Notes: generated by a model not told the origin, from the letters alone. A DNA stretch of 64,000 bases from Cristatella mucedo (GCA_009760855.2 WPIO01000177.1:186001-250000); one strand, 5' to 3'; shown: positions 54,425 to 63,351, counted from the stretch's first letter. A program made the numbers and translations.

Positions 54425-55289
54425 GGCTTCCAGATATAGAAATAGACAGACTCCAAGCTAGAGACATTCACACACAAATTTATATAGACATAGACATTAC
54501 ATTTATATAGAAACATATTGACGATATATCTACTGTCTTATATCCGTAAAGAGAGAGAGATGGAAGAAAAAAGAAAGAATGAAGCTGGGAGGCGTTTGAC
54601 GAGCTGCCTCTTAAGAAGGCACTGGCTGCAGCTGGTGAGCATATCTGACAGCTCGAAGCTTACACAAAACTATGAAAACCAACTTAATTAAATCCAGGAA
54701 GCACATTAGGGAATAGAAGTTACTGGAAAATCTTTCAAGTTACAGACCGCAGCAGCTGAAGAGAGCCAAGTGGTCACTAATCGCACAGCAGGCGAGGTCG
54801 TCTCCAGGTCTTATGGGACGACAAGCACACAATCTCAGCAAGATAGAGAAACTTACATGAATAAGGTTATGTTTGTTATCGAACTTGGGTACGGAGTTCT
54901 TAAATGCCAGCGCCTTGTCTTCGTACGGTTTCCGCTGAGCTGCCGTCATTTCCTAAGAAGCCAGTTCCATTAAAGCTTAGCGAGGTGCTACGAGGCGATG
55001 CGTGGCCTCTTATACCGACAAGGCAAATTATGCAATTGTCTGCGACAACCAGGCGTAGCGAGCGAGAATGCTACAGCGTCCTGATATGTCTGGAAATGTG
55101 CTTGCACAGTATCCGCGACACGAATATGCGACCGGACGGCCACCGAGCAGGACTTACGTTCCATCTCGGTTTGGCTAATTGGGCCACACTAGCCATGCCA
55201 CCATGTATAGGATGCCCTTTCTGCTTGTTATCCTCCAATATTTCCAGCATGAACCAGTAGTATGCACTCTTCTTACTTTTATTGGCCAT
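37775..55289 (-). CDS. MAEL: Maelstrom homologue (HMG box plus MAEL domain), partial model
   Basis: Maelstrom acts in germline piRNA-guided transposon silencing. Minus-strand exons recognised: 55289-55158 (starts MANKSKKSAYYWFMLEI, ends before GTAAGT), 54952-54857 (EMTAAQRKPYEDKALAFKN), 41128-40925 (FQILGKVEFDNGSSTVYLP then AEVAVIEFSLRDGITNTFHE), 38263-38130 (THQIPLDGC to HFYVP) and 38037-37775 (MANYDSTVYCLEWLH to KCSYHDKIECNHCSLAF). The first two form the N-terminal HMG-like box (human MAEL has AYYFFVQEKIPELRRRG there). The other three form the MAEL RNase-H-like fold and keep the His (FHEF), His (SYHDK) and Cys (NHCSLA) of the conserved Glu-His-His-Cys set; a Glu in IEFSL is the likely fourth. 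Junction phases 3-4-5 agree (1, 0). Exon 2 ends in phase 0 but exon 3 begins in phase 1, so at least one linker exon is missing in the intervening 13.7 kb. The start is the first ATG, as in the family. The 3' end is not resolved; exon 5 may donate at 37775 or 37769. Confidence 0.88.
38735..38850 (+). mobile_element. LINE-A C-terminal fragment
   Basis: Resembles the LINE-A stretch coding for IRACLDKD...SKLVHAFVTSxxxFCNSLL (here TTGTGACATCCC, CTTCTGCAACTCACT). Very decayed; lies just upstream (in Maelstrom orientation) of an exon. Confidence 0.5.
39180..39690 (-). mobile_element. LINE-A reverse-transcriptase fragment, decayed
   Basis: The minus strand preserves pieces corresponding to LYLYF, NSLTAYVADVYS and the SxVMSADFQL region of LINE-A. 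Multiple stops. Lies in a Maelstrom intron, same strand. Confidence 0.5.
39907..40375 (+). pseudogene. Unrecognised plus-strand reading frames in a MAEL intron
   Basis: Two overlapping frames (39907-40092 and 40058-40375) look protein-like, for example PYKLPNWIPIPINLDRDEDS, KKLERRFDQIMAQP and AIADSIKVIDDLTECGAELK. The second ends in a Lys/Arg-rich tail and a TGA. They could be one ORF broken by a frameshift, which suggests a decayed transposon gene or a retro-pseudogene inserted antisense to Maelstrom. No family is recognised and no catalytic motif is visible. Confidence 0.3.
42535..43880 (-). mobile_element. LINE-B copy with reverse transcriptase, split by a (TA)n run
   Basis: Minus-strand coding pieces GVVPHGSV (RT box B-like) and DYHFYADDIQLYLSF (catalytic YADD) are followed by the C-terminal region and the 3' terminus, whose complement GTAATGTATCTCCTTATGTA begins at about 42538. 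Frameshifts are numerous. Lies in the long Maelstrom intron. Confidence 0.82.
42824..42953. repeat. (TA)n microsatellite
   Basis: About 130 bp of almost pure TA, with short TATATG interruptions. It sits inside the LINE-B copy at a position where other copies have ordinary sequence, so it expanded after insertion. Confidence 0.95.
44124..44271 (+). mobile_element. SINE-2 copy (tRNA head, LINE-A-like tail)
   Basis: Has an A box (TTTGGCTCAGTGGTTAAGG), a B box (GTGGGCTCGAGCC) and a 3' part GAAGCACCTGAATAGAGATT, then CTCTTAGGGTGCTGTACAAA and an ATT-rich end. This 3' part matches the LINE-A 3' end (AAAGTGCCTAGAAAGAGATT, CTCTGAGGGCGCTATATCAA), the arrangement expected of a SINE mobilised by a partner LINE. 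Confidence 0.8.
44600..45290 (+). mobile_element. Tc1/mariner transposase remnant
   Basis: Contains NGGSVMVWGYHCFSG and LHKFNGLIE (45045-45130), matching the Tc1 block GGGSVMVWGCF...GVGPLxxIxGIM. The upstream 132-residue frame (LLSQKTLKKTTAGL) fits the region before the first catalytic Asp. Stops and a frameshift make it non-functional. Lies in the long Maelstrom intron. Confidence 0.65.
45555..46080 (-). mobile_element. LINE-A C-terminus and 3' end
   Basis: The plus strand begins with ATAGCACCCTCGGAGAACCT (complement of the 3' end) and runs through GAGTGAGTTCCAGGCTTTGG and GCATACAAAC, the complement of the GDRAFSSYAPKAWNS coding block. Decayed. Confidence 0.82.
46970..47740 (+). mobile_element. 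Tc1/mariner transposase remnant
   Basis: The frame at 47317-47535 reads VRITIWGSHSGSGIRTLHPI, LGSVNKNVYINGLQN, comparable to the Tc1 block VMVWG...GVGxLxxIxGxMNxxxYIxIL. Downstream text is broken by stops. The left boundary is uncertain. Confidence 0.5.
47740..49010. other. Unassigned part of the long Maelstrom intron
   Basis: No gene, RNA or repeat recognised. It ends in a short GC-rich stretch just before the LINE-A copy at 49010. Confidence 0.4.
49010..50562 (+). mobile_element. LINE-A copy from RT start to 3' end
   Basis: Coding blocks in order: KAVVRPLLKKATLN, FQSGFRANHSAESALLPV, LDLSAAFNTIDQ (frame shifted), LGITGPALQWFRSYLSGRPQ, GSVLGPGLF, LNNIAKIRACLDRDTTSKLV, RTDLTSFGDRAFSSYAPKAW and TTFKKKLKTHLF, then the 3' end with ATT repeats at 50534-50560. 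The catalytic box is mutated to FYVDDTQLYL. Opposite strand to Maelstrom, in its long intron. Confidence 0.92.
50738..51055 (-). mobile_element. LINE-A 3' end
   Basis: The complement of the 3' terminus (TAGCACCCTCAGGGAACCGA) is followed by the 3' UTR and the start of the coding C-terminus (GTGAGTTCCAGGCTTTTGGA). Confidence 0.85.
51205..51690 (-). mobile_element. LINE-A C-terminal region, decayed
   Basis: Follows the same order as other copies, from the 3' UTR (TAGGTACTTTACAGATGCTAG) through the complement of VTSLPCRLL and the SIVMSAYFQLLN block. Large internal deletion near 51410. Confidence 0.75.
52018..52177 (-). mobile_element. SINE-1 copy, diverged
   Basis: Minus strand shows the family tail (GCTATACAAAAGAGGCTATTAAAT), the B box GAGTTCGAATCC and the region GTGGTGATAGCC, but the head and the palindrome (ACGGAGGTC) are eroded. 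It lies in the long Maelstrom intron. Confidence 0.8.
52996..53183 (-). mobile_element. SINE-1 copy with A/T-rich tail
   Basis: A well-preserved copy. Minus strand reads GCCGTGATGGCACACTAGG (A box), the palindrome CACGACCTCGG/TC/CCGAGGTCGTG, the B box GGGATCGATTCC and a (TTTA)n-like 3' tail. It lies in the long Maelstrom intron. Confidence 0.88.
53290..53655 (+). mobile_element. LINE-A fragment, start of reverse transcriptase
   Basis: Codes for ASGHVPAP, VIRQVIKKATLDQENLSNFC, PVSLLPFLSKTVERVVTDQL, the N-terminal RT region. It stops abruptly where the opposite-strand LINE-A tail begins, so this copy is either truncated or interrupted by the next one. Confidence 0.85.
53655..54310 (-). mobile_element. 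LINE-A C-terminus and 3' end
   Basis: A clean 195-residue frame: QLVQNSAARLVCRERRSCHI, TPLLADLHWLPVKQRIDFKV, GERAFSSYAPKAWNCLPTCV and FKKNLKTHIF, followed by the 3' UTR and (ATT)n at 53655-53668. One of the least mutated copies, 5'-truncated near the (GA)n run. Confidence 0.92.
54340..54425. repeat. (GA)n microsatellite
   Basis: About 80 bp of GA repeats, preceded by short AGAGCTC units. It abuts the 5'-truncated end of the LINE-A copy. Confidence 0.95.
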
Positions 55290-55750
55290 GATGCAGCGCA
55301 GTGCGAGACTCCGCGGGACACACGACAGTTACGCCTGTACCAAACGTGGTCTTCTGAGCTTGTCACACGAATGCACCTCCGATACTAAAGAGGTGCAAAA
55401 CAGGCGTTTTAAACGTCTGCTCGCGAGCCGCGTTGCTTTCAGACAAGTGACGGTACCTGCTGCGCCGTGTGACGCTTTCTAAGTTTAGCTACTTTCATTG
55501 TGCAAATTTATATAATTTTGTTATTATTCGTGATTTAAGCTACGTTTAAGCAGTTGAATATCCTCCTAAATCGGCGCGGATTTTGTGCTGACCCCCGTTT
55601 GGGCTACTACGTCACCACCCGTCGCCGCGCCTAGGAGGGAGCCAAATCGGCCGGCTATGGTCTCCAGCGTATGTTTATATTTACGTTAAATATGAAAATT
55701 TTTAGTTATCTTCTTAGCTTAGCGCTTAATATTTTGGGCTCAGTATTTAA

Positions 55751-55860
55751 TGGTTGTATGTTCTGGAGTTTACCGCCTATGGCTTACTGGTTAGGTTTGT
55801 TTACAATGGCTGTATGTTCTGGAGTTTACCGCCTATGGCTTACTGGTTAGGTTTGTTTAC
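55751..55860. repeat. Tandem duplication, 56-bp unit
   Basis: GGTTGTATGTTCTGGAGTTT (55752) and GGCTGTATGTTCTGGAGTTT (55808) start two nearly identical adjacent units, one mismatch apart over 54 bp. G/T-rich sequence follows. Confidence 0.95.
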
Positions 55861-56024
55861 GTCTGAGTTTTTGGGTTTGGAGTTTAGGTTTTGGGGTTCG
55901 GGGTTTAGTATTTAGGTAGCGCTTAGTATATAGCTAATGGAAAATAAAACTAACAAATTGTTTAATTAGCTTTAAAATAGCCATACGCCGACGACCGTGT
56001 TGAACAGCCTGCTATGAGCGCTAT

Positions 56025-56180
56025 GCCGTGATGGCACACTAGGTAAGGTGGTTGTTTTTCACGACCTCGGTCCCGAGGTCTTGGGTTCGATTTCAGCGGT
56101 GGTGATAGCCGTGAAGGCTCTTCTGTCGCTATACAAAAGAGGCTGTTTAATCAGCTAGGATTTTCTTTTTTCTTTTCTTT
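56025..56180 (+). mobile_element. SINE-1 copy
   Basis: Head GCCGTGATGGCACACTAGG, palindrome CACGACCTCGG/TC/CCGAGGTCTTG, B-box region GGTTCGATTTC with a short deletion after it, and tail CTATACAAAAGAGGCTGTTT followed by T-rich sequence. It lies upstream (5') of Maelstrom exon 1. Confidence 0.88.
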
Positions 56181-56212
56181 ATGCATATAGCAGATCTGAC
56201 ATAGCTGTAATA

Positions 56213-57205
56213 ATAATAATAATAATGATAATAATAGCATATTTAATAAATTGCCCTCAGAGGACTCAATCTCTTTCTAGGCGCTTTAAAATTGCTGCAA
56301 AGGAAGCAGGATCGAATGGCTAGCGGTAGCATGCTCAGTGCACAACTAGAATAACCGGGTTAGTGACGACATGCACAGGAGGGTCAACATGCAAGTATGG
56401 CTGTAACCACGCAGACATTCGTCCCCCGGTTCTCTACCAATGGACTTGCAATGCAACGCTGCGATGTGGTTAAAACACAAGCGGCCACAACTGGGCGCCG
56501 GAAGTGACCGTTTATCGCGGTCCTGTTAGTTGTGGTTACGCACCGGCGAGAGCGCTTTACGCGGCGCTCACCGGACCGACGGAAATAAACTCGCGAACTC
56601 CCGGAGCTCGAGTATAATAACTATCACATGTGCGCGTCGCTTGAGCGAGGGTTCTGACCCCGAAGGCGGACCGCTACAGCACCCCAAGATACGAGCAGCT
56701 AACCGAGTAGCCGGCAGAACACAACTTCGAAGTCTAAGTTGCACTTAGCTGTTTTCGTCGCCGTAGGTTCGACTCTCGTGCTCTCGAAGCGTAGTCTCGC
56801 ACCGACTACGGAAACTGCAGCCCCGAGCTCTGTCGATTGTTCCGTTATATTCTCTCTCATGTCAACTTTTGGCTTGACGCGTAGCTGCTATTTTCTCGGC
56901 CCCTTTCTTGGTGTCCGTTCTCAGGCTCTCTATCCGTTTCCGCCTGTAGCGTGAAGTGTTAGATGGCTCCTGAGCCAACTTGCACTCCTCTCACTCTCTG
57001 TCTACTTAAGCACATAAGTCGGTCCATCTCCTAACCGCATCGCCTGCACAAAGCTCCATTCTAACCCGAGCTAGGTGGACCGGGTGCTGGATCTGTACTA
57101 GTTGCCCTAGTCGAACCCGCTAAGGCAAGGGCTCGCATCGTGGCTAACCTGAGAGCTGCCCCATAGCGTGGTTAGTGGCAGCGTGCACAGTGTAAGCAAA
57201 GGAAG
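56213..57205 (-). mobile_element. LINE-A 3' end split by a 767-bp insertion
   Basis: The complement of the 3' terminus with TAA repeats begins at 56213 and runs to GCAAGTATGG (56400). The following LINE-A bases (GTGGTTAGTGGCAGCGTGCA) appear only at 57168. The gap is a foreign insertion described separately. Confidence 0.8.
56401..57167. mobile_element. Unclassified 767-bp insertion, possibly a solo LTR
   Basis: Bounded by LINE-A sequence on both sides. It is CpG-rich, unlike its surroundings, holds an AATAAA near 56581 and begins CTGTAACC. An inverted pair TAACCACGC (56404-56412) and GCGTGGTTA (57166-57174) spans the borders, partly using LINE bases. No gene is recognised. Length and lack of coding sequence would suit a solo LTR, but the TG...CA ends and target duplication are not clean. 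Confidence 0.45.
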
Positions 57206-57919
57206 AATGGCCGGGGAAAGTTTGAAGAATTGGGTAGAAATTTCGAAGTTTTTGGAATTTTGCCTACATTAAGACTAGCAAGTTATAAATGTAATTCCGA
57301 CTTTCGGTGATTGACAAGTGACTTTAACATAGTAAATAAAATGATTTTATAAGAACTATTTGCACCGGAATTAGTACGTCGAGCTCAGCAATACGAATCT
57401 CTGTAAACTATCACGGCACTAAAGCGGCGCTTTTTCGGTGAACATTGTAAATATAAGCAACTCAGCCCTACACGGACGGGCAGAACATCACCTGAAACTA
57501 TGAAAAACGTTGCATTTTCAAAATAACGACACACCCCTCGAGATCAACCGCCCAACTGGTATTTATAACAATCAAAAAGCGTAAAACCGATCGTACCAAG
57601 CCCCGTCTTGTGGGTCCTCCCTCACATCCCCTTACATTTATTTATGTTTCTCAAATACTAATGCAATTAACAGTGCACTACATACACGTAGCTGAACGAG
57701 TTTATTAAGAAAACAAGAATATTTGTAAGTTTTAAATTTAAAGTAACTATATATCTGTTTAAAGTAATGCATAAACTATCAAAACCAGGCAGATCATTGC
57801 TGATAATCATTATTCGCGATTATGCGACAATGCGATAATCTATAGTTGAGACCAAATAAAAGCCGGCGCTATGAGATAGGTAGGCAGCTGTGATTCCAGA
57901 CTCTGCACTGGAATTAAAG

Positions 57920-58235
57920 CTGACATTTAAAAAAAAACTAAAAACGCATCTTTTTATCTGAGCATTTAGTGGGTCCCTGCGATTCGCCATTTATGTGCTT
58001 ACGTGTGCTGACATTGTGCATGCTACTACTAACCATGCTTGCATGCTGACCCTGTGCATGTCACCCCTAACCATGTTGCTTGTTGTTTATTCAGCATACT
58101 ACCGCTAACCATACGTTCGTGCTTTCTTTGCAGCAAATGTAAAGTGCCTAGAAAGAGATTGAGTTCTCCGAGGGCGCTATATCAAGTATATTATTTTTAT
58201 TATTGTTACTATTATTATTATTATATAATATATAT
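57920..58235 (+). mobile_element. LINE-A 3' end
   Basis: Starts with AAACTAAAAACGCATCTTTT (the FKKKLKTHLF end of the ORF), followed by the 3' UTR, AGGGCGCTATATCAAGTATA and an AT-rich tail. Confidence 0.85.
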
Positions 58236-58239
58236 ATAT

Positions 58240-60500
58240 TATATGTATATACAGTTGGTATAATATACTGCAAACTACATTGACTGTTGACGCCGCACTC
58301 TTTTAACTTCTTTTCATCGTCCGTGACCGTAAAATAAAAACATAATCATTTGTTTTGATCCCATATAAGCAAAATGCTGATTGCAATAACTTCCCGTAGC
58401 GGGTGCAATGCAAAGAATTATTGTGTAAGCGAGTTGCGGGTGCTCTTGAGACGTTGGCGTCACATGTACATTGAAATCGTGAAAGCCCATCTCAACTCAA
58501 AGATACATCCATCTGAGGGAATTAAGTTTTGGCATTGGGTCGAAACCCCGAATTGCAGGTAGAGTGGCGTTGAACTATGTCGGGGTCAAGTTCAAAAAAT
58601 CAACCCCCAACAGTTCTTTTGAGCATCGAAAAACTGTTCATTCTCCATTTCGTGAGAGCCAGAATTCTAGAAAAACTGCATGCATTCCATTCTGGGAGCA
58701 TGCGAAAAGCGGCATGCGAAAAGTCCACTGCTCGGCGCATCTCTTTAGATCTGTCTACGAAGACTTGCCTGCAGAGCCGATTCTAAGAGCAGATCAGCCC
58801 AATAAAAAATTAGATGAAGGTCCCACTCTGGCTGCTATTTTGCTTCACCTAGGGAAAAAATGATAGCCTCGCTACAGAATGAATTGATCAACCAAAAAGT
58901 GCGAAACGAAGACTGACTCTGCGACAAAGGCGGAAGCCTGCTATACAACCCCGCGGAAGCCTGGTATACGCCCTCGAGGGGCTGCCTGGCTAGCGTGGGC
59001 GGGACGGAACCGTCGATGCGCAAGGAATATCGCTCGTTTGGCCACGCGGCCGTTTCGGGCTAGAGCGACTTCACATTGCTCAATCCAGTGTTATTTTACT
59101 ACTGCGGACGTCGTTGCAGTTTATCAGACTATTGAGCCGACGTAACATGACATTTTCCCGAAGTTCCTTTTGCGGAAGTTTACAAAAGCGTTCGACTCCA
59201 TTCCCAGCAAGCCCGACCAGACGCAAAGCACTGAAGAGGTGCTGTGTGAAATGCCTCGCTAGCATTCCCCTAGACCGGAAGTTCCCGTCTGGAGAAGGGC
59301 CGCAAAGCTTCGCCTCAACGGTATGCATGCCATAGTGATAGCATTTCTAGAAAGAAATAGTGGTTGCCTCTACCGGAAGCAGACTCGTACTGCACGCCGA
59401 AGGTTCGTCGCTGAGACCGGTTCTTCAACGCCAGCTGTACAATTGTCATTACCCATTTTCGGAGCGATTGAATTCTCTGCACCACCGGAGCTCCGCGCGG
59501 AAGCCTCTTTAAAAAAAAACTTTCACAAACTGACTGGCACATTCGTAGAGCACGAAGGCCATCGGGCCGATTTACGTTGCACCATCTACAAATAATTGTT
59601 CGCTTCTCTCGGAGAAACAGCTTGAAGATGGAGGAATGTTCAAGCTCTTCAACCCCCAGATAAAAAACTTTCATTTTCATTTCGTACGAGCCTGACAATC
59701 CGAACCAAACGCACGACGCCCGTAAAGACCCCCGCTCCTAAAAATAAAACCTGCCTTCTCCCATTTGTAGAGCTCGAAGCTTCGCGGCAAAGGCGCACCA
59801 CTAGGCAGGCATCTTTAGACCTGCCTTAGTAATACTAAAAGTACGATCGCCCTATTGATATAGCAATAAAATCCCACGAAAATCAATCCTGAACGTGCAC
59901 GCCTAAGGCGAGCCACTGTTTCAGCCATTCTGGCCTCATCTATGACGAGGTGGCTACCCTCTAGAAAAACTTTTCGACGAAGCTCGAGAGATGGCTCGCT
60001 GCCGTTCCTGAGCTGCTCGCTAAAGTGTGCTAGTAAGCCTCCTCCTACCGTTGCGGTCGCCTCTCCTGGGGGACCGCCAGGCGTCCAGGGGGGGGAGGGA
60101 AGGGGTACGAAAGTCCCGTAAGCCTCCTTTCTCCCGTTGCGGTCGCCTCTCCTGGGGACCGCCAGGCGTCCACGGGGGAGGGAAGGGGTACGAAAGTGGC
60201 TATTCACGGCTAGATGAGCGGCTGAACGACTAGGGGTTCGGTTTAGGGCAGCCGGGTCCCGCCCCATCAGCCAGACCCGTATGAGGGAGCTAAATCCCTC
60301 CTTATAGCGCTGTCCTTATGACCCGTAGACAGGGCTGCTGCCTTCGGAAATGCACAGTCCGAGCGAGGTTGGATTGATTGTTCAAACGGAAGGAAAATCA
60401 TCACCGAAGCGTTGAAGCGTTTAGGTTTTCGTACTAGCTCAGCGATTGCAGCGTGTTCAATAATCTTTCATCACCTTTTTCACAAATGACATAGCTCCTG
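58240..60500. other. CpG-rich unassigned region
   Basis: Open frames are present on both strands (plus 58564-58863; minus 59315-59698 and 59815-60267), but none is recognised. Similar wording occurs twice (TCAACCCCCA followed some 20-40 bp later by CATTTCGTGAGAGCC or CATTTCGTACGAGCC, near 58600 and 59650), so part may be an old internal repeat. The minus-strand stretch LRRKVFLEGSHLVIDEARMA looks protein-like but lacks convincing splice sites. Confidence 0.35.
60033..60201. repeat. Tandem duplication, about 85-bp unit
   Basis: Two adjacent units begin GTAAGCCTCC (60033 and 60118) and share GTTGCGGTCGCCTCTCCTGG, CCGCCAGGCGTCCA and GGAAGGGGTACGAAAGT. GC-rich; the second unit differs by a few substitutions and small indels. 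Confidence 0.95.
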
Positions 60501-60518
60501 TATTTTCTTTTCGCATTA

Positions 60519-60716
60519 GTGATGATGGCACACTATGTAAGGCGGTTGATTTTCACGATCGCGGGACGAACCCACGACCGCATAACCGAGGTCGTGGGTT
60601 CGAGTCCTGTAGTGGGCGATTTTTATTCCCACTGCAAGCGATAGTGGTAGCCGTAAAGGCTCTTCTGTCGCTATATAAAAGAGGCTGTTAAATTAGCTAA
60701 GCATTTATTTATTTAT
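60519..60716 (+). mobile_element. SINE-1 copy with rearranged palindrome
   Basis: The normal head and tail flank an altered centre: CGAACCCACGACC (60567-60579), 10 nt, then its exact complement GGTCGTGGGTTCG (60590-60602). The B-box arm has thus been duplicated in inverted orientation. The tail is GAGGCTGTTAAATTAGC followed by (TTTA)n. Confidence 0.88.
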
Positions 60717-61165
60717 GGTGAAAGCATAATTTTTTGTTTTGGTTAGGACGTTTTTGTGACAGTTCACAGAGCCATGTTTTCCGTGAACATCTGTCGCGCT
60801 TGGTCAAAGTGGACCCTACAACGAAGCCAGACTTAGAATCGATTTCCGATCATTTTCGTGGACGTGCACTTTAATGTGAAGAAGTGTTTGACCTTAAAAA
60901 AATGCACTGGCATTGCATGCCTGCCACGAGGCTCGCATTCGCAGTTCATGCTATAGTTGCATACTGAAAACAATTAAGAAGGCCAGTGATGTCGAAAACG
61001 GGTTATGCGAGAAGCTAGTACGCCATCTAAAAGGTAAGCACAACGAAATAAATAACTCTCCTATTTAAGTGCTTCCCTTAGAAAAGAACCAGATACGGAG
61101 TACAGCGATTCATGCCTGTCTCTACATTTTCCTGCGAAGGTAGGATTCAAAAGGGCAAAGGTTAC

Positions 61166-61607
61166 CTGTCCGCGGCTCCCTTGGATTCAAGACTGCTTAT
61201 GCACTTCTTATCGGCATTAATAAGGTCGTCCATAATCTTTTGCAGTACTTTTATTTTTCCATCGTTCTTCTGGATCTGCAACCTTCTTTTGAACCTAACG
61301 CTTGCAAATCTTATTGGATACAAATCGTCTAGCTTTGCTAGATCGGCTGCCGTCCCATCTCGCGAGTGTGTCACATTGCAGACAAGTGCATCACCCAAGC
61401 TACTAATACACTGCTCTTGCACTAAAGAATTTTAAAATAACGGCTCACCTGTAACCATATTTCACGTGCCTCGCGACATAAAGAGAGACACACTTTTCAA
61501 GCTCAAAATCTTGATCAGTTATATCAAGCTGCATCTTTAATTGAGCAGTCGTTTCGCCTCCGTCCAAAAGCTTTTCAGCAAATACTTTGGCTTCATCTTT
61601 GCATAAA
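61166..61607 (-). CDS. Two exons of an unrecognised gene
   Basis: Exon 61607-61449 (LCKDEAKVFAEKLLDGGETT through ARHVKYGY, donor GTGAGC) joins in phase 2 to exon 61399-61166 (SLGDALVCNVTHSRDG through IMDDLINADKKCISSLESKG, donor GTAACC). Together they give about 130 uninterrupted residues, charged and largely helix-forming, with a basic stretch PIRFASVRFKRRLQIQK. I do not recognise the family. Upstream exons should lie above 61607 and downstream exons below 61166; I could not identify either. An alternative acceptor a few bases upstream of 61399 cannot be excluded. The neighbouring sequence is not transposon-like. Confidence 0.5.
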
Positions 61608-62489
61608 CTATAACAAAACTTCTGTAACTACGAAAAAACTGCGGACACATCATATTATATACATATCGCACTGAAGACTTTTGAAGATTTAGCTCTTCTG
61701 TAAGCATTATTTTGATTTAGTAGGAAATTTTACTTTGACACTATTATATTGTCAGATCATTCAAGGTGCGGAAAAGTAGGCATGCTTTATTAGATATACG
61801 ATTATAAATGTTTCACATAGCATGGGCAGGACATATATTGCAGTGGTCAGTCAGTTGTACTTAGTGCCTCAAACTGCTCAGTTGAACTTGAGGCTTCGAG
61901 ATATAGGCTAGTACTTGCCCGATGTAGTCCTCTGTGGCCATAGTACAAACTACTCTCCATAGATGATATGGACCTTGTTATTAATGTAAGAGCATTCTTG
62001 ATAGTTGCAGCACCCTGCTTCGGCAGCATACGTACATGCTTGTGCCGATGCTGCGAGTAGTACTCTAGCCGTGCTTGGGGGGCTCGATAGCTCGGCTAGT
62101 ATTCGTCCCGCCCATTCGGACTTGCATCCACCTGCTGCGGTTTTGCCAAGACATTTATTCTAGTAGCCACGATGGCTCTTTCTTGGCAATAGATTTCCGC
62201 AATATCTTGGTTTATTTTTATTGAATTATTTCATTGATTTTATTATTTATAACTCGTTCGCTTGAACTCAATTCCTTATGGGGTGCAACAAAACTGGATG
62301 GCTCGAAAGAAACAATATTTAACTCTATCGTTTTTTTTCTTCGGTGAATCGGAAATTTGAGGTCACAGTTGGTAGATATTGTGCTTTTACATTAACGCCA
62401 GACCATGACTGGTCAGATCACAGTACCTACATAGTACCCAGTGTGCTTCTGGTTGATCAACGAAGACACAGTGTTCTTTCAGCTCCCCA

Positions 62490-62925
62490 AGAGGCCCGCC
62501 ACGGCTAGGTTCTTTCGTACCTAGCTAAACTGTTGCACTAGTTTTGGCCTCCTTGGTCCTCTATGGACAGTAAATTAGCTGATCCGTTCCTCCAATTAAA
62601 GACCGTTAACGACAGAAGCAAGTGCTCTGTAGGTCATAGACTGCGGAACTCACTTCCTAAATTCTTACACAGCGACATCTACTCTTTTGCTGCCGACTAT
62701 AGAACATCCTTTTTTAGCTTTACCAAGCTGCTACTTCCACGCTACTCACTACCTCAACTGCTCTCCTGACTTAGCTATGCTTCTCACTTTCTCTTTGTTT
62801 CGTGAGATAAAGTATGTTGGCGTACTAAAAGCCGCTTAGGCAACTGATGCCCTATAGAAAACTCTCCGGCTTAACACCCACTTAGTCTTTGTGAAGTTAC
62901 AGACGGAGATACATTACAACCTAAA
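62490..62925 (+). mobile_element. LINE-B C-terminus and 3' end
   Basis: Codes for DSKLADPFLQLKTVNDRSKC, LRNSLPKFLHSDIYS, matching the copy at 30525, and ends GTGAAGTTACAGACGGAGAT then ACATTACA. Confidence 0.87.
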
Positions 62926-63351
62926 TGGGATCCCAAATAAGTCAACAGGCCAAGTAATCAGTGCATCGAGTCTCCACCATCAGGCTGTGCAAACTTTATT
63001 GAACTGCACGCTATGTTGCGTGCTTTCCTGCTTGTGCTTAATTCGTGCTTTCGCTTTATCAATTGTTGGGTTTGAATGCATTGTACTCTGCTGAGAATGG
63101 ATTGTACTCTGCTGAGAAGGGCGGCGGCGGGGGGGGGGAGAGACACGCATAACAAACGCGTTCATACTCACGTGGCTGAAGTCCAGAGTGGTGGCATTCG
63201 CCACCAATCTCATTTCGTCACTCCAAGAGTTATGAATCAGCGAGTGCAGAAACAGGCTCCGCCTTTACGAGAGATCATTATACTTACTCTTGCAAAAATT
63301 TGGAACCGCTTAGATAAAAATTCAACAGTTGATGCATTTATTCGTGCAATC

